A stretch of 60,802 bases of DNA, taken from an uncultured Gammaproteobacteria bacterium (lineage in GTDB: Bacteria > Pseudomonadota > Gammaproteobacteria > Steroidobacterales > Woeseiaceae). A program made the position numbers and the translations under genes. Positions within the stretch are counted from its first letter, which is position 1; each line of letters opens with the position of its first letter. The notes beneath the pieces are model-generated. The model saw only the letters and a program-made list of their open reading frames with translations, did no database searches and was not told where the DNA came from. The stretch covers positions 1-60,802 of the forward strand of contig CALBPI010000087.1 in NCBI GenBank assembly GCA_937899415.1, written 5' to 3'. This document shows, one piece after another, positions 1-8,162 of the stretch.

Positions 1-213
1 GACGATCGAGAACTCAGGAGACTCAAAATCCCCGTCACATCTCCGGCAGCGCACCCGCCCGTAGGGTGTCTCATCCAGCGCTTCAACAAGCGTCACGATG
101 GCTGCTTTTCGCTCCGCGAGGTACACGGGCAGTTTGTTCTTCAGGGGCGGCCATTCACCACAGCCCGCGAGCAGACCAAAAACCATCACAAGTACGCTGA
201 ACCGAAAGAACAT
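1..213 (-). CDS. Partial lipoprotein, 3' end outside window
   Basis: The ATG is at 211-213 and the frame stays open to position 1, so the C-terminus lies off the left edge. The 71 visible residues begin with a hydrophobic signal ending in a lipobox-like LLAGC, so the product is probably an outer- or inner-membrane lipoprotein. A CxxC pair (CRRC) near residue 60 could bind metal. Family not recognised. It starts 8 bases after the stop of the upstream membrane gene, consistent with one transcript. Confidence 0.6.
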   Translation of the reverse strand, partial: MFFRFSVLVMVFGLLAGCGEWPPLKNKLPVYLAERKAAIVTLVEALDETPYGRVRCRRCDGDFESPEFSIV

Positions 214-221
214 CGTGCGAC

Positions 222-572
222 TCAAAAGCGCATCAAGACCGATTCGAGAAACGACACGGGCATCGGTCGCACGTTGGCATCTGGGTCCTCCCGCAAGATG
301 CGCAGGCGTCGATTACACTCTCTCAGTGATCTGGTCAGGCTGATCGCCAACAGGATCGTCATCGCCAGAACTGAGAACCAGGCCAGCACGGGCAACGACA
401 GCACAAGACCGTCCGCCATGGCTGAACGGATGAGCTCCAACGAGTAAAGCGCCGAGAACAAGGCGACCGCCAAAACGGCGATCACGAGCACCGCGTAGAC
501 GCCACGAGAACGCCGCAGCGACGTGTACAGCGATACCGATTCGGACAGTCTTCCCAGTCTGCGTCTTTGCAT
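222..572 (-). CDS. Small membrane protein, two helices
   Basis: 116 residues with a basic N-terminus, two hydrophobic segments at about residues 25-47 and 56-80, and a charged C-terminal tail. This looks like an inner-membrane protein with both ends in the cytoplasm. Family not recognised. It is close behind the cupin gene (12-base gap) and just ahead of a lipoprotein gene, so it is probably co-transcribed. Confidence 0.6.
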   Translation of the reverse strand: MQRRRLGRLSESVSLYTSLRRSRGVYAVLVIAVLAVALFSALYSLELIRSAMADGLVLSLPVLAWFSVLAMTILLAISLTRSLRECNRRLRILREDPDANVRPMPVSFLESVLMRF

Positions 573-584
573 GGCTTGCCGCTG

Positions 585-935
585 CTAGATCCGTTCCTTG
601 ATGGCCGCCGTCGTCGCGTCGCCCGTGTTGGGTGTCCCGGCCGGTTCGATGAGCAGCGCGTGAACTTCGCCCTTCGCAATGGGCCGATGCTCGACCCCTT
701 TGGGTACCACGTAGAGATCACCAGGCCCGAGATGCACATCCCCCTCGCGCATCTCGATGACGAGCTCGCCCTCGAGCACCAGAAAGAAGTCATCGGTGTC
801 GGGGTGCGAATGCCAGGTGAATTCGCCCTCCGCTTTCACCACCATGACATCGTGGCCGTTGAACATCGAGACAATTTTGGGCGTCCAGTGCTCGTCGAAC
901 GAGTCGAGCTTGGCCTTGAGGTTTACTGCTTGCAT
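585..935 (-). CDS. Cupin domain protein
   Basis: 116 residues forming one small cupin barrel. Motif 1 has H42 and H44 (WHSHPDTDDF) followed by the usual LxGEL turn, and motif 2 is PGDLYVVPKGVEH with H83; these would be the metal ligands. Single-domain cupins of this size are small metalloenzymes or binding proteins of varied substrate, so no reaction can be named. It lies downstream of the DUF1428 gene in a co-directional run. Confidence 0.85.
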   Translation of the reverse strand: MQAVNLKAKLDSFDEHWTPKIVSMFNGHDVMVVKAEGEFTWHSHPDTDDFFLVLEGELVIEMREGDVHLGPGDLYVVPKGVEHRPIAKGEVHALLIEPAGTPNTGDATTAAIKERI

Positions 936-955
936 CCGTGTTCCGCTCCGGGGCG

Positions 956-1330
956 TTACAACGCCCGAAATCCCCCGTAAATCATGCGCCGCGCATCGAA
1001 TCCCGAACCTGCACTTTCAATGAGCTCGGGCATGTTTGGGTCTGCCGCCACGCGCGCATTGGCGCGGTCTCGCGCCTCACGCGACGCGAAGCTGACCCAG
1101 CCGAAGACCACGACCTCGTCTTCAGTCGGTGCCACTGCCTCGTTAAAAGACCGCGTGCCCTCGAGCGTCGGATCGTCGAGTACGAACTCCCGATAGTCGA
1201 GTGCGCCCGCGGCCTTCCAGACCTCGGCCACAGCAGCCGAAAGCCGACGGTAACTGTCGAGCTGTTCACGCGCGATCGGCAGCGTGAAACCGTCGACGTA
1301 TGCGATGTCCGCATTTGCTTGATTGGTCAT
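956..1330 (-). CDS. DUF1428 family protein
   Basis: 124 residues matching DUF1428, a dimeric alpha/beta-barrel-like family of unknown role. The diagnostic parts are YVDGFTLPI near the start, a central EVVVFGWVSFASREARD stretch and the terminal RRMIYGGF. Length is typical for the family. The ATG at 1328-1330 is the only sensible start. It sits between a secreted unknown and the cupin gene on the same strand. Confidence 0.85.
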   Translation of the reverse strand: MTNQANADIAYVDGFTLPIAREQLDSYRRLSAAVAEVWKAAGALDYREFVLDDPTLEGTRSFNEAVAPTEDEVVVFGWVSFASREARDRANARVAADPNMPELIESAGSGFDARRMIYGGFRAL

Positions 1331-1353
1331 GTCTGTCCCCCCGGCAGGTGCGA

Positions 1354-1839
1354 CTACGGTGAGGCCGCGATGCCCGATGCACGCTCCAAAACAGCGATGT
1401 AATCGTAGGCCCTTACGGCCAAGTGATTGTCATCGAGCGGTACATAAGTGCGCCCGCTCTTGAACTTGAATGCGCCGTCCGCCGCAACGCTCATTTCAGA
1501 CAGCGTCGACACGGTCTCGATGAACTCTCGTTGCGCGTGATTGAAGTCGACCTGAACGAGTCGTGTCTCGTTGCAGATCAAGTAGACCCCATCACCGCGC
1601 GCGGCCTGCACATAGTGGCCCGGACCGAAGTGCGCGTCCTCATCGAGGCGCCAGACACCCTTGAGGTACGCCTCCGCATCCTCGGGCGCCACGCGGTAGG
1701 TTTCGGCCTGCTTCATGAGCCCGATGAAGTAGTGGTGCGACTCCGTGTCGCTGATTGGCGGCTCCGCGAGTCCAGGCGCGCTCAGTGTTCCGATAGAAAG
1801 AACCAGCGCCAGTGCGGCGCGACGCAGAACAGTCGGCAT
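1354..1839 (-). CDS. Secreted protein of unknown function
   Basis: About 161 residues with a signal peptide cleaved near residues 24-26 and a soluble remainder rich in aromatic residues. Two ATGs are close together (1843-1845 and 1837-1839). An AGGAG Shine-Dalgarno abuts the first directly, so the second, six bases further, is the better start. Probably periplasmic. Family not recognised. It follows the SnoaL gene with a 6-base gap. Confidence 0.7.
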   Translation of the reverse strand: MPTVLRRAALALVLSIGTLSAPGLAEPPISDTESHHYFIGLMKQAETYRVAPEDAEAYLKGVWRLDEDAHFGPGHYVQAARGDGVYLICNETRLVQVDFNHAQREFIETVSTLSEMSVAADGAFKFKSGRTYVPLDDNHLAVRAYDYIAVLERASGIAASP

Positions 1840-1851
1840 GTTCATCTCCTG

Positions 1852-2259
1852 CTACTTCTTCTTGCGAGCCATCAGGAGCTGCTCGGCGAGATCCGTCACG
1901 ACCCACTCCTCTGATATCCGACCGTTTTCGAACTGACTTGACACCATGTCACGCCAAACGACCTCGCGCTGGGATGCCGGGAAGCCCTTGAAGCTGCCCG
2001 TTTGATTGCCCGTCAGCGTGCGTTGCCAGCAAACGCGGTCCTCGCTTTCGAGGAACACCTCGACCTCGACATGAATACTCGAGAACGCACGGAACAGCGC
2101 GCCGAGCGTTTTTCGAACGACATCGTGACCCCCACGGATATCGCGCCCCGTGACGTGCGCGGTATAGCCGTCGGTGAAGTACTCGCCGACGGCTTCCAGA
2201 TTCCGCTTGGCGACCAGCGTCGCATTCGCTGCCTCAATGGCGGACCCGAGCGAGCTCAC
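1852..2259 (-). CDS. SnoaL-like / ester cyclase fold protein
   Basis: 135 residues resembling SnoaL-like polyketide cyclase or NTF2 proteins: a VGEYFTDGYTAHV helix-loop, then HDVVRKTLGALFRAF, and a beta-rich second half. Substrate unknown. It starts with GTG at 2257-2259, which overlaps the TGA of the upstream VOC gene in a GTGA arrangement, so the two are translationally coupled. Confidence 0.7.
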   Translation of the reverse strand: MSSLGSAIEAANATLVAKRNLEAVGEYFTDGYTAHVTGRDIRGGHDVVRKTLGALFRAFSSIHVEVEVFLESEDRVCWQRTLTGNQTGSFKGFPASQREVVWRDMVSSQFENGRISEEWVVTDLAEQLLMARKKK

Positions 2260-2600
2260 AGCTGCCAGAAACCGTGATGCGTCTCGCCAAGGATGAAAAT
2301 GGCGAAGGTCCCTTTGCCGGGAATCTCCAGCGGCGGGTGCGCCAGCTCGGCACCGGCCGCAACCGCCGCGGCCACGGCCGCCTCGATATCCGTGACAAGC
2401 GCATAGGGCCGAACTACTTGCTGCTCGGCCTCGTGCATGGGGGCGCGAATACCCACCAAACCGCCGCTGGCAAGACTGGCCGTGCGCGCATTGCCCAAGC
2501 CGGGGTCCGGTTCTCCAAACGTCACGCCATGGGCCGCCGCGTACACCGCGCAGGCGCCATCGACGTCCGGCGTCACAATTTCCAGGTAGTGAATCTGCAT
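2256..2600 (-). CDS. VOC family protein
   Basis: About 114 residues of the vicinal oxygen chelate (glyoxalase/bleomycin resistance) fold: an N-terminal YLEIVTPDVDGACAVYAA strand-helix and a C-terminal GTFAIFILGETHHGFWQL. ATG at 2598-2600 has a strong GGAGGT ribosome site. Metal or substrate cannot be assigned. It is coupled to the following SnoaL gene by a GTGA overlap. Confidence 0.8.
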   Translation of the reverse strand: MQIHYLEIVTPDVDGACAVYAAAHGVTFGEPDPGLGNARTASLASGGLVGIRAPMHEAEQQVVRPYALVTDIEAAVAAAVAAGAELAHPPLEIPGKGTFAIFILGETHHGFWQL

Positions 2601-2754
2601 CGTCCCCGCACCTCCGTTATCCCGGACGGCAATGGTGGGCTGTGACACGTGATCAAGGCTTCAATCGTGGCCTCTTCGTCACATCGTCACTGAGCGCGGC
2701 CGCCCGACGCGCCCGATCCCATTCTCGCTGAATGCGCTGGGTCTGATCAACGCG

Positions 2755-3003
2755 CTACCTTAGGTTGGGTCCCCAATCAAAGTGTTTTCCGAGCCATGCA
2801 ACACCGTGCGGGCTGAGTGCACCAATCGGCGGCAAGAAGAACACCAGCAAGAGTAGCCATGCGAAGTCGTGCAGATAAGCGAGGCTGGCGACGACCGCGA
2901 GGTCAACGAAGAAGCCAGCGCCGAGCAGGCTGCGGTCGGGTGCCGCTTCGCGTGTCTCACCTACTGTCCTCAGATGGCGCCGCGGCCCCACCCGCGCACC
3001 CAA
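2755..3003 (-). CDS. Small membrane protein
   Basis: 82 residues with two hydrophobic stretches, at about residues 28-45 and 46-64. The frame needs a TTG start at 3001-3003, just downstream of the VOC gene stop at 3017. Family not recognised, and the weak start makes the N-terminus uncertain. Confidence 0.45.
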   Translation of the reverse strand: MGARVGPRRHLRTVGETREAAPDRSLLGAGFFVDLAVVASLAYLHDFAWLLLLVFFLPPIGALSPHGVAWLGKHFDWGPNLR

Positions 3004-3016
3004 ATTGGGACCGGTG

Positions 3017-3409
3017 CTATTCCGTCGATTGGTGCTGGTAAATCTGGATCAGATTGCCACAGGTATCGGCGAAGACGGCAATGGAGACGGGCCCAGCTGC
3101 AGTCGGCTCGGTGGTAAACGCGACGCCGAGCGCTTTGAGCCGCTCGTACTCTGCATCGAGGTCATCGACTTCGAAGGCCGTGAAGGGAATTCCCTGTTCG
3201 AAGATCGCTTCCTGGAAGGTCTTACCGGCGGGGTTCACGTTAGGCTCCAGCGAGAGCTCCGTTTCCCCACCTTCGGGCGATACCACTGAGATCCAGCGAA
3301 ACTCGCCGACCGGGAAATCCTGCTTCTTCACGAAGCCCAATATGTGGGTATAAAAGTCGAGGGCCTTTTGCTGGTCGTCGACCATGATGCTCGTCACACT
3401 GATTTTCAT
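3017..3409 (-). CDS. VOC family protein, extradiol dioxygenase-like
   Basis: 130 residues with the common VOC pattern: KISVTSIMVDDQQKALDFY at the start, LGFVKKQDFP, and the C-terminal FADTCGNLIQIYQ that carries the usual Glu/Gln-region metal site. Such proteins are often annotated as glyoxalase-like. The AraC regulator gene lies immediately upstream on the same strand, a common arrangement in which this VOC protein is the regulator's partner or target. Confidence 0.85.
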   Translation of the reverse strand: MKISVTSIMVDDQQKALDFYTHILGFVKKQDFPVGEFRWISVVSPEGGETELSLEPNVNPAGKTFQEAIFEQGIPFTAFEVDDLDAEYERLKALGVAFTTEPTAAGPVSIAVFADTCGNLIQIYQHQSTE

Positions 3410-3445
3410 GCGTTCGCTCCCTTAAGTTCCAGACCATTTCATACC

Positions 3446-3877
3446 TCAGTCGGTATGTTCCTCGCTTCTCGAATTTTGCGCACCGGCCTCCCAGGCGGCG
3501 CGTAAAACAGATAGACAGTCGGGATACACCTGCTCGGGCACGTGCGAAAGCGCTTCCCGGAATTGGCTGGGGCTGCGGCCGAACCGGCTTGAAAACAACG
3601 TGCTGAAGCTGCCGAGACTTGAGAAGCCCACGGCCATGCAGATTTCGGTGATCGGCGCGTCCGAAAAGATCAAGTGGTGCCTTGCTTCGTCGAGGCGTGC
3701 TTTCGTTCGTAGCTGGACCGGCGTCTCGCCGAAGAGCGCCTTGAACTGCCGGACGAAATGGAACCGGGACATGGCGGCGGCTTGCGCGATCTCATCGATG
3801 GATAATGCCGCCTCACCTGTGACGCGCAGTGCATTGCGCGCATTGCAGAGTCGGATCAGACGGTCGTGTGTGAGCAT
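3446..3877 (-). CDS. AraC family transcription regulator (DNA-binding domain only)
   Basis: 143 residues almost entirely made of an AraC/XylS double helix-turn-helix: the first at SIDEIAQAAAMSRFHFVRQF and the second ending in the signature ITEICMAVGFSSLGSFSTLF with the typical FGRSPSQFR finish. There is no room for a ligand-binding N-terminal domain, so it is a minimal AraC protein of the type often next to a VOC gene. ATG at 3875-3877. DUF2314 lies 13 bases upstream. Confidence 0.85.
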   Translation of the reverse strand: MLTHDRLIRLCNARNALRVTGEAALSIDEIAQAAAMSRFHFVRQFKALFGETPVQLRTKARLDEARHHLIFSDAPITEICMAVGFSSLGSFSTLFSSRFGRSPSQFREALSHVPEQVYPDCLSVLRAAWEAGAQNSRSEEHTD

Positions 3878-3890
3878 TGACGCCTCAGCC

Positions 3891-4421
3891 TTAGAAGCTC
3901 TGTGGCCTCGTTGGCATCGCGAAGCCCAGTCGCTGCTCAAACGCCTCTCGGCGCTCGGGCGATAACTGATCTCGCGAGACGTAGATGGTGTACCCGCCGA
4001 ACAGTTCGTCGTCGACGATCGCCATCCAGTCTGAGACCTCGTCTGCCGGCAATGTGTACTCCTGGCCGTAGTAAAGCTCCGACGACAGGGGCTCATTGGC
4101 AATGTTGCCCGAAAAGCTACCGTCCTCGTACACAACCGGATTTAGCCAGATGTGCTCAACATCACCCTCGGTCTCGATCGGCACCTTCACCGAGTAGTAC
4201 GCGGTTGAGTTGGCCTCAAGCGCAGGCAGCTCTTTGATGAAACTCGCCACAGTGGCACGTGCATCGGCGATTGCCTTGGGCATGCTCTCGTCACCGGGCG
4301 GGTAGATCACAACCGTCGGCTCGCCATCGCGCTCCACAAGCTCGGGCTTGTCATCGGCGTTGCTCAACGGGCTGGTCATGGCCAGTGACAGTGCCAACAG
4401 GAGTATCAAGGTTACGCGCAT
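3891..4421 (-). CDS. DUF2314 family secreted protein
   Basis: 176 residues with a cleavable signal peptide (residues 1-22) followed by a DUF2314 domain: AYYSVKVPIETEGDVEHIWL, then a G-x-F-x-G-x-I-x-NEP block, YGQEYTLPADEVSDWM and GGYTIYV. The domain's function is unknown; family members are often exported or appear as immunity-like small proteins. Role here unknown. Confidence 0.8.
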   Translation of the reverse strand: MRVTLILLLALSLAMTSPLSNADDKPELVERDGEPTVVIYPPGDESMPKAIADARATVASFIKELPALEANSTAYYSVKVPIETEGDVEHIWLNPVVYEDGSFSGNIANEPLSSELYYGQEYTLPADEVSDWMAIVDDELFGGYTIYVSRDQLSPERREAFEQRLGFAMPTRPQSF

Positions 4422-4456
4422 CGTCTTACCTACCTGAAGAAGTCATGGAAATCGCG

Positions 4457-5500
4457 CTACTGCACACGAATGATTCGCCACACACTGCCGTCGCTGCCTG
4501 TCGCGGGGGCTGCCGCCGCCGGCAGGCTGCCCACGAGCGCCGCCACCTCGCCGACCGCCAGGTCCACGGATTGAAGATGGCGCTCAGCTTCAACCCAGTC
4601 CTGATAAGAAAAACCACGGAAGAAGGCGATCTCGGACGCCTTGGTGCCACCACCGCAGAACCCCGCCGCCCAACTGCGCCCGAAGGTCTGAACGCGCCCG
4701 CAGAACTGGTACTTCATCAGAAGATAGGACACATCACATTCTGGCGAAGCCACCACGCGTTGGACGTCTTCCTTGCGCGATGTACGTTGCCCGCCCAGGC
4801 GCGCATTCAAGTGCGACAGCGAGGTGGCCGCGTTAAACCCCTCGACGGTCCCCATGCCAATTCGCTCCGGGTGGCGAATTAACCTTCGATCGCTGTTTGC
4901 GAACAACGTGATCTGACTCGGGTTGGCGAAATACTTGAACTTGTCAGAGCTCGAGCGATTGCGCAGGTAGAGATACACGTGACTGGACGGCAACACCTGC
5001 GCCGACAGGAACGCATCACCGCGCACCGTGCCGCCATCGTGAGACCACGACTGGCTGATGCCAAAGGACAGTGGGCTTCTGAAGAAACCGTTCTCGAGTG
5101 ATCTGAGATCCAGCTCCGCTGAGAGCTCTCGGTATCCGCGATTGTTGCTGGCCACGAAGCTGCAAATACCTGGCCTGCCCAGAGAGGTCCAGAGCGTTCC
5201 CTGTTTCGCCGCCGCCGCATTTTCCTTCTCGCGCCGTTTTTTGGCATTCTTAATCCGGCTCGGATCGAGGTAGTTCCAATAGTTTTCGCAAGCGGCTCGA
5301 TCTGCGCCCTGAGAACGCGAGCAGGTCGTGCAATAGGTCGCGTACATCGGGCTCTTTCGTTTTAGCGCTGCGCATTCCGCGCCGTCGGGCACCGACTGTG
5401 CCCAGGTATTCGAGCCCACACCCAGCGTTAGCAGGGTGAGCATCACGACAGACGCAAAGACCAGCTTCTTCTCAACGCCGCATTCGTCACTTTGTCTCAT
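4457..5500 (-). CDS. Secreted cysteine-containing protein, unknown
   Basis: About 347 residues. The MRQSDECGVEKK start is followed by a hydrophobic signal ending near residue 35. The mature part has a cluster of cysteines (CAALKRK, YCTTCSR, ACENYW) at about residues 43-73 and a further GFCGGG near residue 292, suggesting disulfides in the periplasm. The long central part is beta-rich with no recognised domain. The start at 5500 is preferred over the upstream 5530 because the signal sits closer to it. Confidence 0.6.
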   Translation of the reverse strand: MRQSDECGVEKKLVFASVVMLTLLTLGVGSNTWAQSVPDGAECAALKRKSPMYATYCTTCSRSQGADRAACENYWNYLDPSRIKNAKKRREKENAAAAKQGTLWTSLGRPGICSFVASNNRGYRELSAELDLRSLENGFFRSPLSFGISQSWSHDGGTVRGDAFLSAQVLPSSHVYLYLRNRSSSDKFKYFANPSQITLFANSDRRLIRHPERIGMGTVEGFNAATSLSHLNARLGGQRTSRKEDVQRVVASPECDVSYLLMKYQFCGRVQTFGRSWAAGFCGGGTKASEIAFFRGFSYQDWVEAERHLQSVDLAVGEVAALVGSLPAAAAPATGSDGSVWRIIRVQ

Positions 5501-5576
5501 GACGTATACCCCCCAGGGCGCTCGGAGCAATGGCTACCAGTTATGCACCGGACACGGCTTCACCGCAAGTTGCGCG

Positions 5577-6125
5577 CTAGCCGCCCTCCGCCAACGCGAG
5601 GATCTTTCGGCAGGAGCGGAGATTGCGCGAGGTCACTCCGACGCCCACCACCGTTTCAATGCGCGCCGCCAGTTTGGAGCGCCCGATCCCGTCCGGGGCC
5701 ATCAAAAAAAACACGCGTCCGAGCAATGCAAACTGCTCCGTCTTAGTCGCCAACTCGATAGCTGCGTCGACGGCACCGTCGGTCGGGTCGCCGTCGAGAA
5801 ACGTCAGGTGAATGAATTTGTCTTCCACCGGCCCCGACAAATACGGGCAGGCTGCGACAGCATCGGACAGCTCCGACGCCTCCAGGACCAACACCGCCGG
5901 CGCCAGATCAAACGCTCGGCCCATCGCGTCGCGCACCGTCGTTACGAGCGCTTTCTTGTCACTCGATCCGGACTCAAAGACCACATTGCCCGACTGGATG
6001 TAGGTCCTGACGTTCTCGAGTCCTGCATCAACAAGGCAGTTGCGAAGCGCCGCCATCGGTACGAGGTTCTTGCCGCCGACGTTGATGCCGCGAAGCAGCG
6101 CGACGTAGGTCACGGGCCTAGTCAC
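5577..6125 (-). CDS. DUF1697 family protein
   Basis: About 182 residues matching DUF1697: YVALLRGINVGGKNLVPM at the N-terminus, then the hallmark VRTYIQSGNVVFES, and a C-terminal TSRNLRSCRKILAL. Function unknown. A GTG start at 6123-6125 overlaps the stop of the upstream VOC gene by 8 bases, supporting coupled translation. Confidence 0.88.
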   Translation of the reverse strand: MTRPVTYVALLRGINVGGKNLVPMAALRNCLVDAGLENVRTYIQSGNVVFESGSSDKKALVTTVRDAMGRAFDLAPAVLVLEASELSDAVAACPYLSGPVEDKFIHLTFLDGDPTDGAVDAAIELATKTEQFALLGRVFFLMAPDGIGRSKLAARIETVVGVGVTSRNLRSCRKILALAEGG

Positions 6126-6483
6126 TCGTTGAGCCCGACTCACTCAAGCCGATCCGATTACCCTCGGAATCCATGAACTCGGCCACGGCACCATACGCCC
6201 CGACGTGCGTCTTCGAATAGGCGACCTGCCCACCCGCAGCCTCGACGCGGTCGAGTACGTCTTCGATCGAGGCAACACCAAAGTACACGCGCACGCCCAC
6301 ATCACCTGGAATGTAACTGTCGCCCAATGCGAGCGAGCCCGTAATGCCACCCTCAGCGTCGGGAAAGTGCGCCATCTCGTTCCCGTCAACCAGTTCCCTG
6401 GACATCTCGATGTCCAGAACGTGGGAGTAGAACGTCACCGCGCGTTCGAGGTCGGCTACGGGGATTTCAAAGTAGGTGACCAT
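6118..6483 (-). CDS. VOC family protein
   Basis: 121 residues; starts MVTYFEIPVADLERAVTFY and ends with the VOC signature AVAEFMDSEGNRIGLSE, matching the YdcJ/YaeR-like glyoxalase group often annotated as predicted enzyme related to lactoylglutathione lyase. ATG at 6481-6483. It lies between NADAR upstream and DUF1697 downstream with short or overlapping junctions. Confidence 0.85.
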   Translation of the reverse strand: MVTYFEIPVADLERAVTFYSHVLDIEMSRELVDGNEMAHFPDAEGGITGSLALGDSYIPGDVGVRVYFGVASIEDVLDRVEAAGGQVAYSKTHVGAYGAVAEFMDSEGNRIGLSESGSTSD

Positions 6484-6503
6484 GATGTGGTGCGCGCCGT
6501 AGC

Positions 6504-7061
6504 CTACGCGGCCCCGCCGCGTACACGCTCTCGTGCCTCCATCAATGCAAACCCCAGGAGATTCTTTCCCTGCCAATCCTTCGGGTGTGCATGCATGGCG
6601 GTCGCCTTGTCCATGCCAATGCCCCAGATGGTATCAACGGGACTTGCTTCGACAAGCACGCGCTCGCCCGTGCCCATCAGGTACTGCTGCAGGCCTGCAT
6701 TCTGTGAGAACTTGGCGACATTCGCTTCGACGACGATGTCCCACCGAAACTCGAACCAGGTCTCTGTATCAAATCCACGCACCTGGCGCCCCAACGCCTT
6801 CGCCTCGCCGGGGCTTTTCGCGTCGAGCACCTTGGCTGCGATCTCGTGATCACCGAACACCTCGGCCTTGCGAAACATCATGTAGTGCTCGGCCGTCGCA
6901 AAGCTGCGAGACCCGAGCCGAAACGTAGCCGGAAACCACTGGCTAAGGCAGGTCTCATCGACGCGAGACCCACGCGATGTGTGACCCCAGAAGTACACGT
7001 ACTTCACGGCATTGCCTTGGTCCAGGTGACAGATGAGCTCGTCGGTGTTTTTGGGCGGCAT
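6504..7061 (-). CDS. NADAR domain protein (ADP-ribose glycosidase family)
   Basis: 185 residues of the NADAR (YbiA-like/COG3236) family: FATAEHYMMFRKAEVFGD, a Gly-rich GRQVRGFD, then NVAKFSQNAGLQQYLMGTG and the terminal VDTIWGIGMDK. Known members remove ADP-ribose from guanosine bases of DNA or hydrolyse riboflavin-pathway intermediates. ATG at 7059-7061. The RNA 2'-phosphotransferase gene lies 43 bases upstream on the same strand, pairing two ADP-ribose-linked enzymes. Confidence 0.85.
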   Translation of the reverse strand: MPPKNTDELICHLDQGNAVKYVYFWGHTSRGSRVDETCLSQWFPATFRLGSRSFATAEHYMMFRKAEVFGDHEIAAKVLDAKSPGEAKALGRQVRGFDTETWFEFRWDIVVEANVAKFSQNAGLQQYLMGTGERVLVEASPVDTIWGIGMDKATAMHAHPKDWQGKNLLGFALMEARERVRGGAA

Positions 7062-7104
7062 GACGGTGTTACTGGCCAGAGCTGCCAATAGGCTACAGGG
7101 AAGT

Positions 7105-7662
7105 CTAGATGGCGTCGCTCTTGGGCAGTTCGAAATACTCGACGGGAACTTCCGCCGTGAGCCAGACGCCGTTTCGAGACAGGTAGAACGCCATGCCATC
7201 GGCATGCATCTGGGCGCTCTGCACGATGAGCGTCACCGGATTGCCATGTCGTGCGCCGACTCGTTGGGCGAGCGCTGCAGACCCCGACAAATGCACATGC
7301 TGTCGTGATTGGCTTTGAATGCCGCTCTCGAGAATACTATCGAGGAATCGCGTTGCGGTGCCGTGGAAGAGCTGTGCTGGTGGCGCAACGGCAACCAGCT
7401 CAAGGTCGACATCGACAGAATGGCCCTGGTTCGCCCGGATTCGCCTGCCGTCATCACTGAATGCGAATCGCTGCTTGTCGTTCGTGTAGACCAACTCGTC
7501 AAGCCGCTCTCGCGAGATAGAGGTGCCGTGCGCCTCGGCTGCGGCAAGCAAGGTGTCAATGTCTATCCACCCATTCTTGTCCAATGACACCGCAATGGTC
7601 TCGGGCGCATGCCGCAGTACCAGGCTCAGGAACTTGCTGATTCGAATGTTTGGGTCTTTCAT
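7105..7662 (-). CDS. kptA: RNA 2'-phosphotransferase (Tpt1/KptA family)
   Basis: 185 residues of normal KptA length. It carries ISKFLSLVLRHAPE with the conserved Arg-His pair, then QRFAFSDDGRRIRANQGHS, LFHGTATRFLDSI and HVHLSGS. The family transfers an internal 2'-phosphate from RNA to NAD+, yielding ADP-ribose 1''-2'' cyclic phosphate; several bacterial relatives ADP-ribosylate RNA or DNA ends. ATG at 7660-7662. It is followed by a NADAR gene. Confidence 0.92.
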   Translation of the reverse strand: MKDPNIRISKFLSLVLRHAPETIAVSLDKNGWIDIDTLLAAAEAHGTSISRERLDELVYTNDKQRFAFSDDGRRIRANQGHSVDVDLELVAVAPPAQLFHGTATRFLDSILESGIQSQSRQHVHLSGSAALAQRVGARHGNPVTLIVQSAQMHADGMAFYLSRNGVWLTAEVPVEYFELPKSDAI

Positions 7663-7666
7663 TCAG

Positions 7667-8041
7667 TTAGGTAAGCCGGACACCAAGTGACACTTCCAGC
7701 GCACGATGCTCCTCAGCGAGTGTTGTGGGCAGCAAGTCGTGCGCCCACGCCCTCGAAACCCGCCCGTCCCGAAAATTGAGGTCCTCCAAGTAGGACAGCG
7801 CAATGGCGTTACTGACTTTCCGGTCCCCGAAAATCAGGAATCGCGCGGCAAGATGGTAGCTACGAACCAGCTCCTTCTTGTTTTTCGTATCGATGAACGA
7901 CTGCGTCAGCCTCCGGAACTCGCCGATCTCGAAATGGAGCAGGCCGTCGCATTGATTGACGGCCTCACGAAGCTCCGGAAACGCTGCTTTCAGTTCCTGG
8001 AGCATGACGCTGCGGTGGATGGGCTTGGCTCGACTAGGCAT
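7667..8041 (-). CDS. Small soluble protein, unknown (DUF7674-like)
   Basis: 124 residues, helical, with no signal or membrane segment. Visible pattern: LQELKAAFPELREAVNQCDGL then LHFEIGEFRRLTQSFID and HDLLPTTLAEEH. This resembles small proteins now grouped as DUF7674; that assignment is from memory and not certain. The stop codon lies inside a GTTAGGT heptamer identical to an attC R'' core, but no other attC part is present. Confidence 0.55.
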   Translation of the reverse strand: MPSRAKPIHRSVMLQELKAAFPELREAVNQCDGLLHFEIGEFRRLTQSFIDTKNKKELVRSYHLAARFLIFGDRKVSNAIALSYLEDLNFRDGRVSRAWAHDLLPTTLAEEHRALEVSLGVRLT

Positions 8042-8162
8042 CGTTCAGTGCTTCCACGGTCGCTACCGACGCCCCTTCACGTACGACGCCGTCCGCTGTA
8101 GCAAGCAGGCCTTACCCTCAACATCAAAAAAGCTCCTCGGTCCCGACGATGTGCCCCAGACC

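Noticed and set aside
2256-3409. VOC, small membrane gene and second VOC as a resistance island
   Set aside because: VOC proteins are too diverse for a function call and no resistance determinant or mobile element is next to them.
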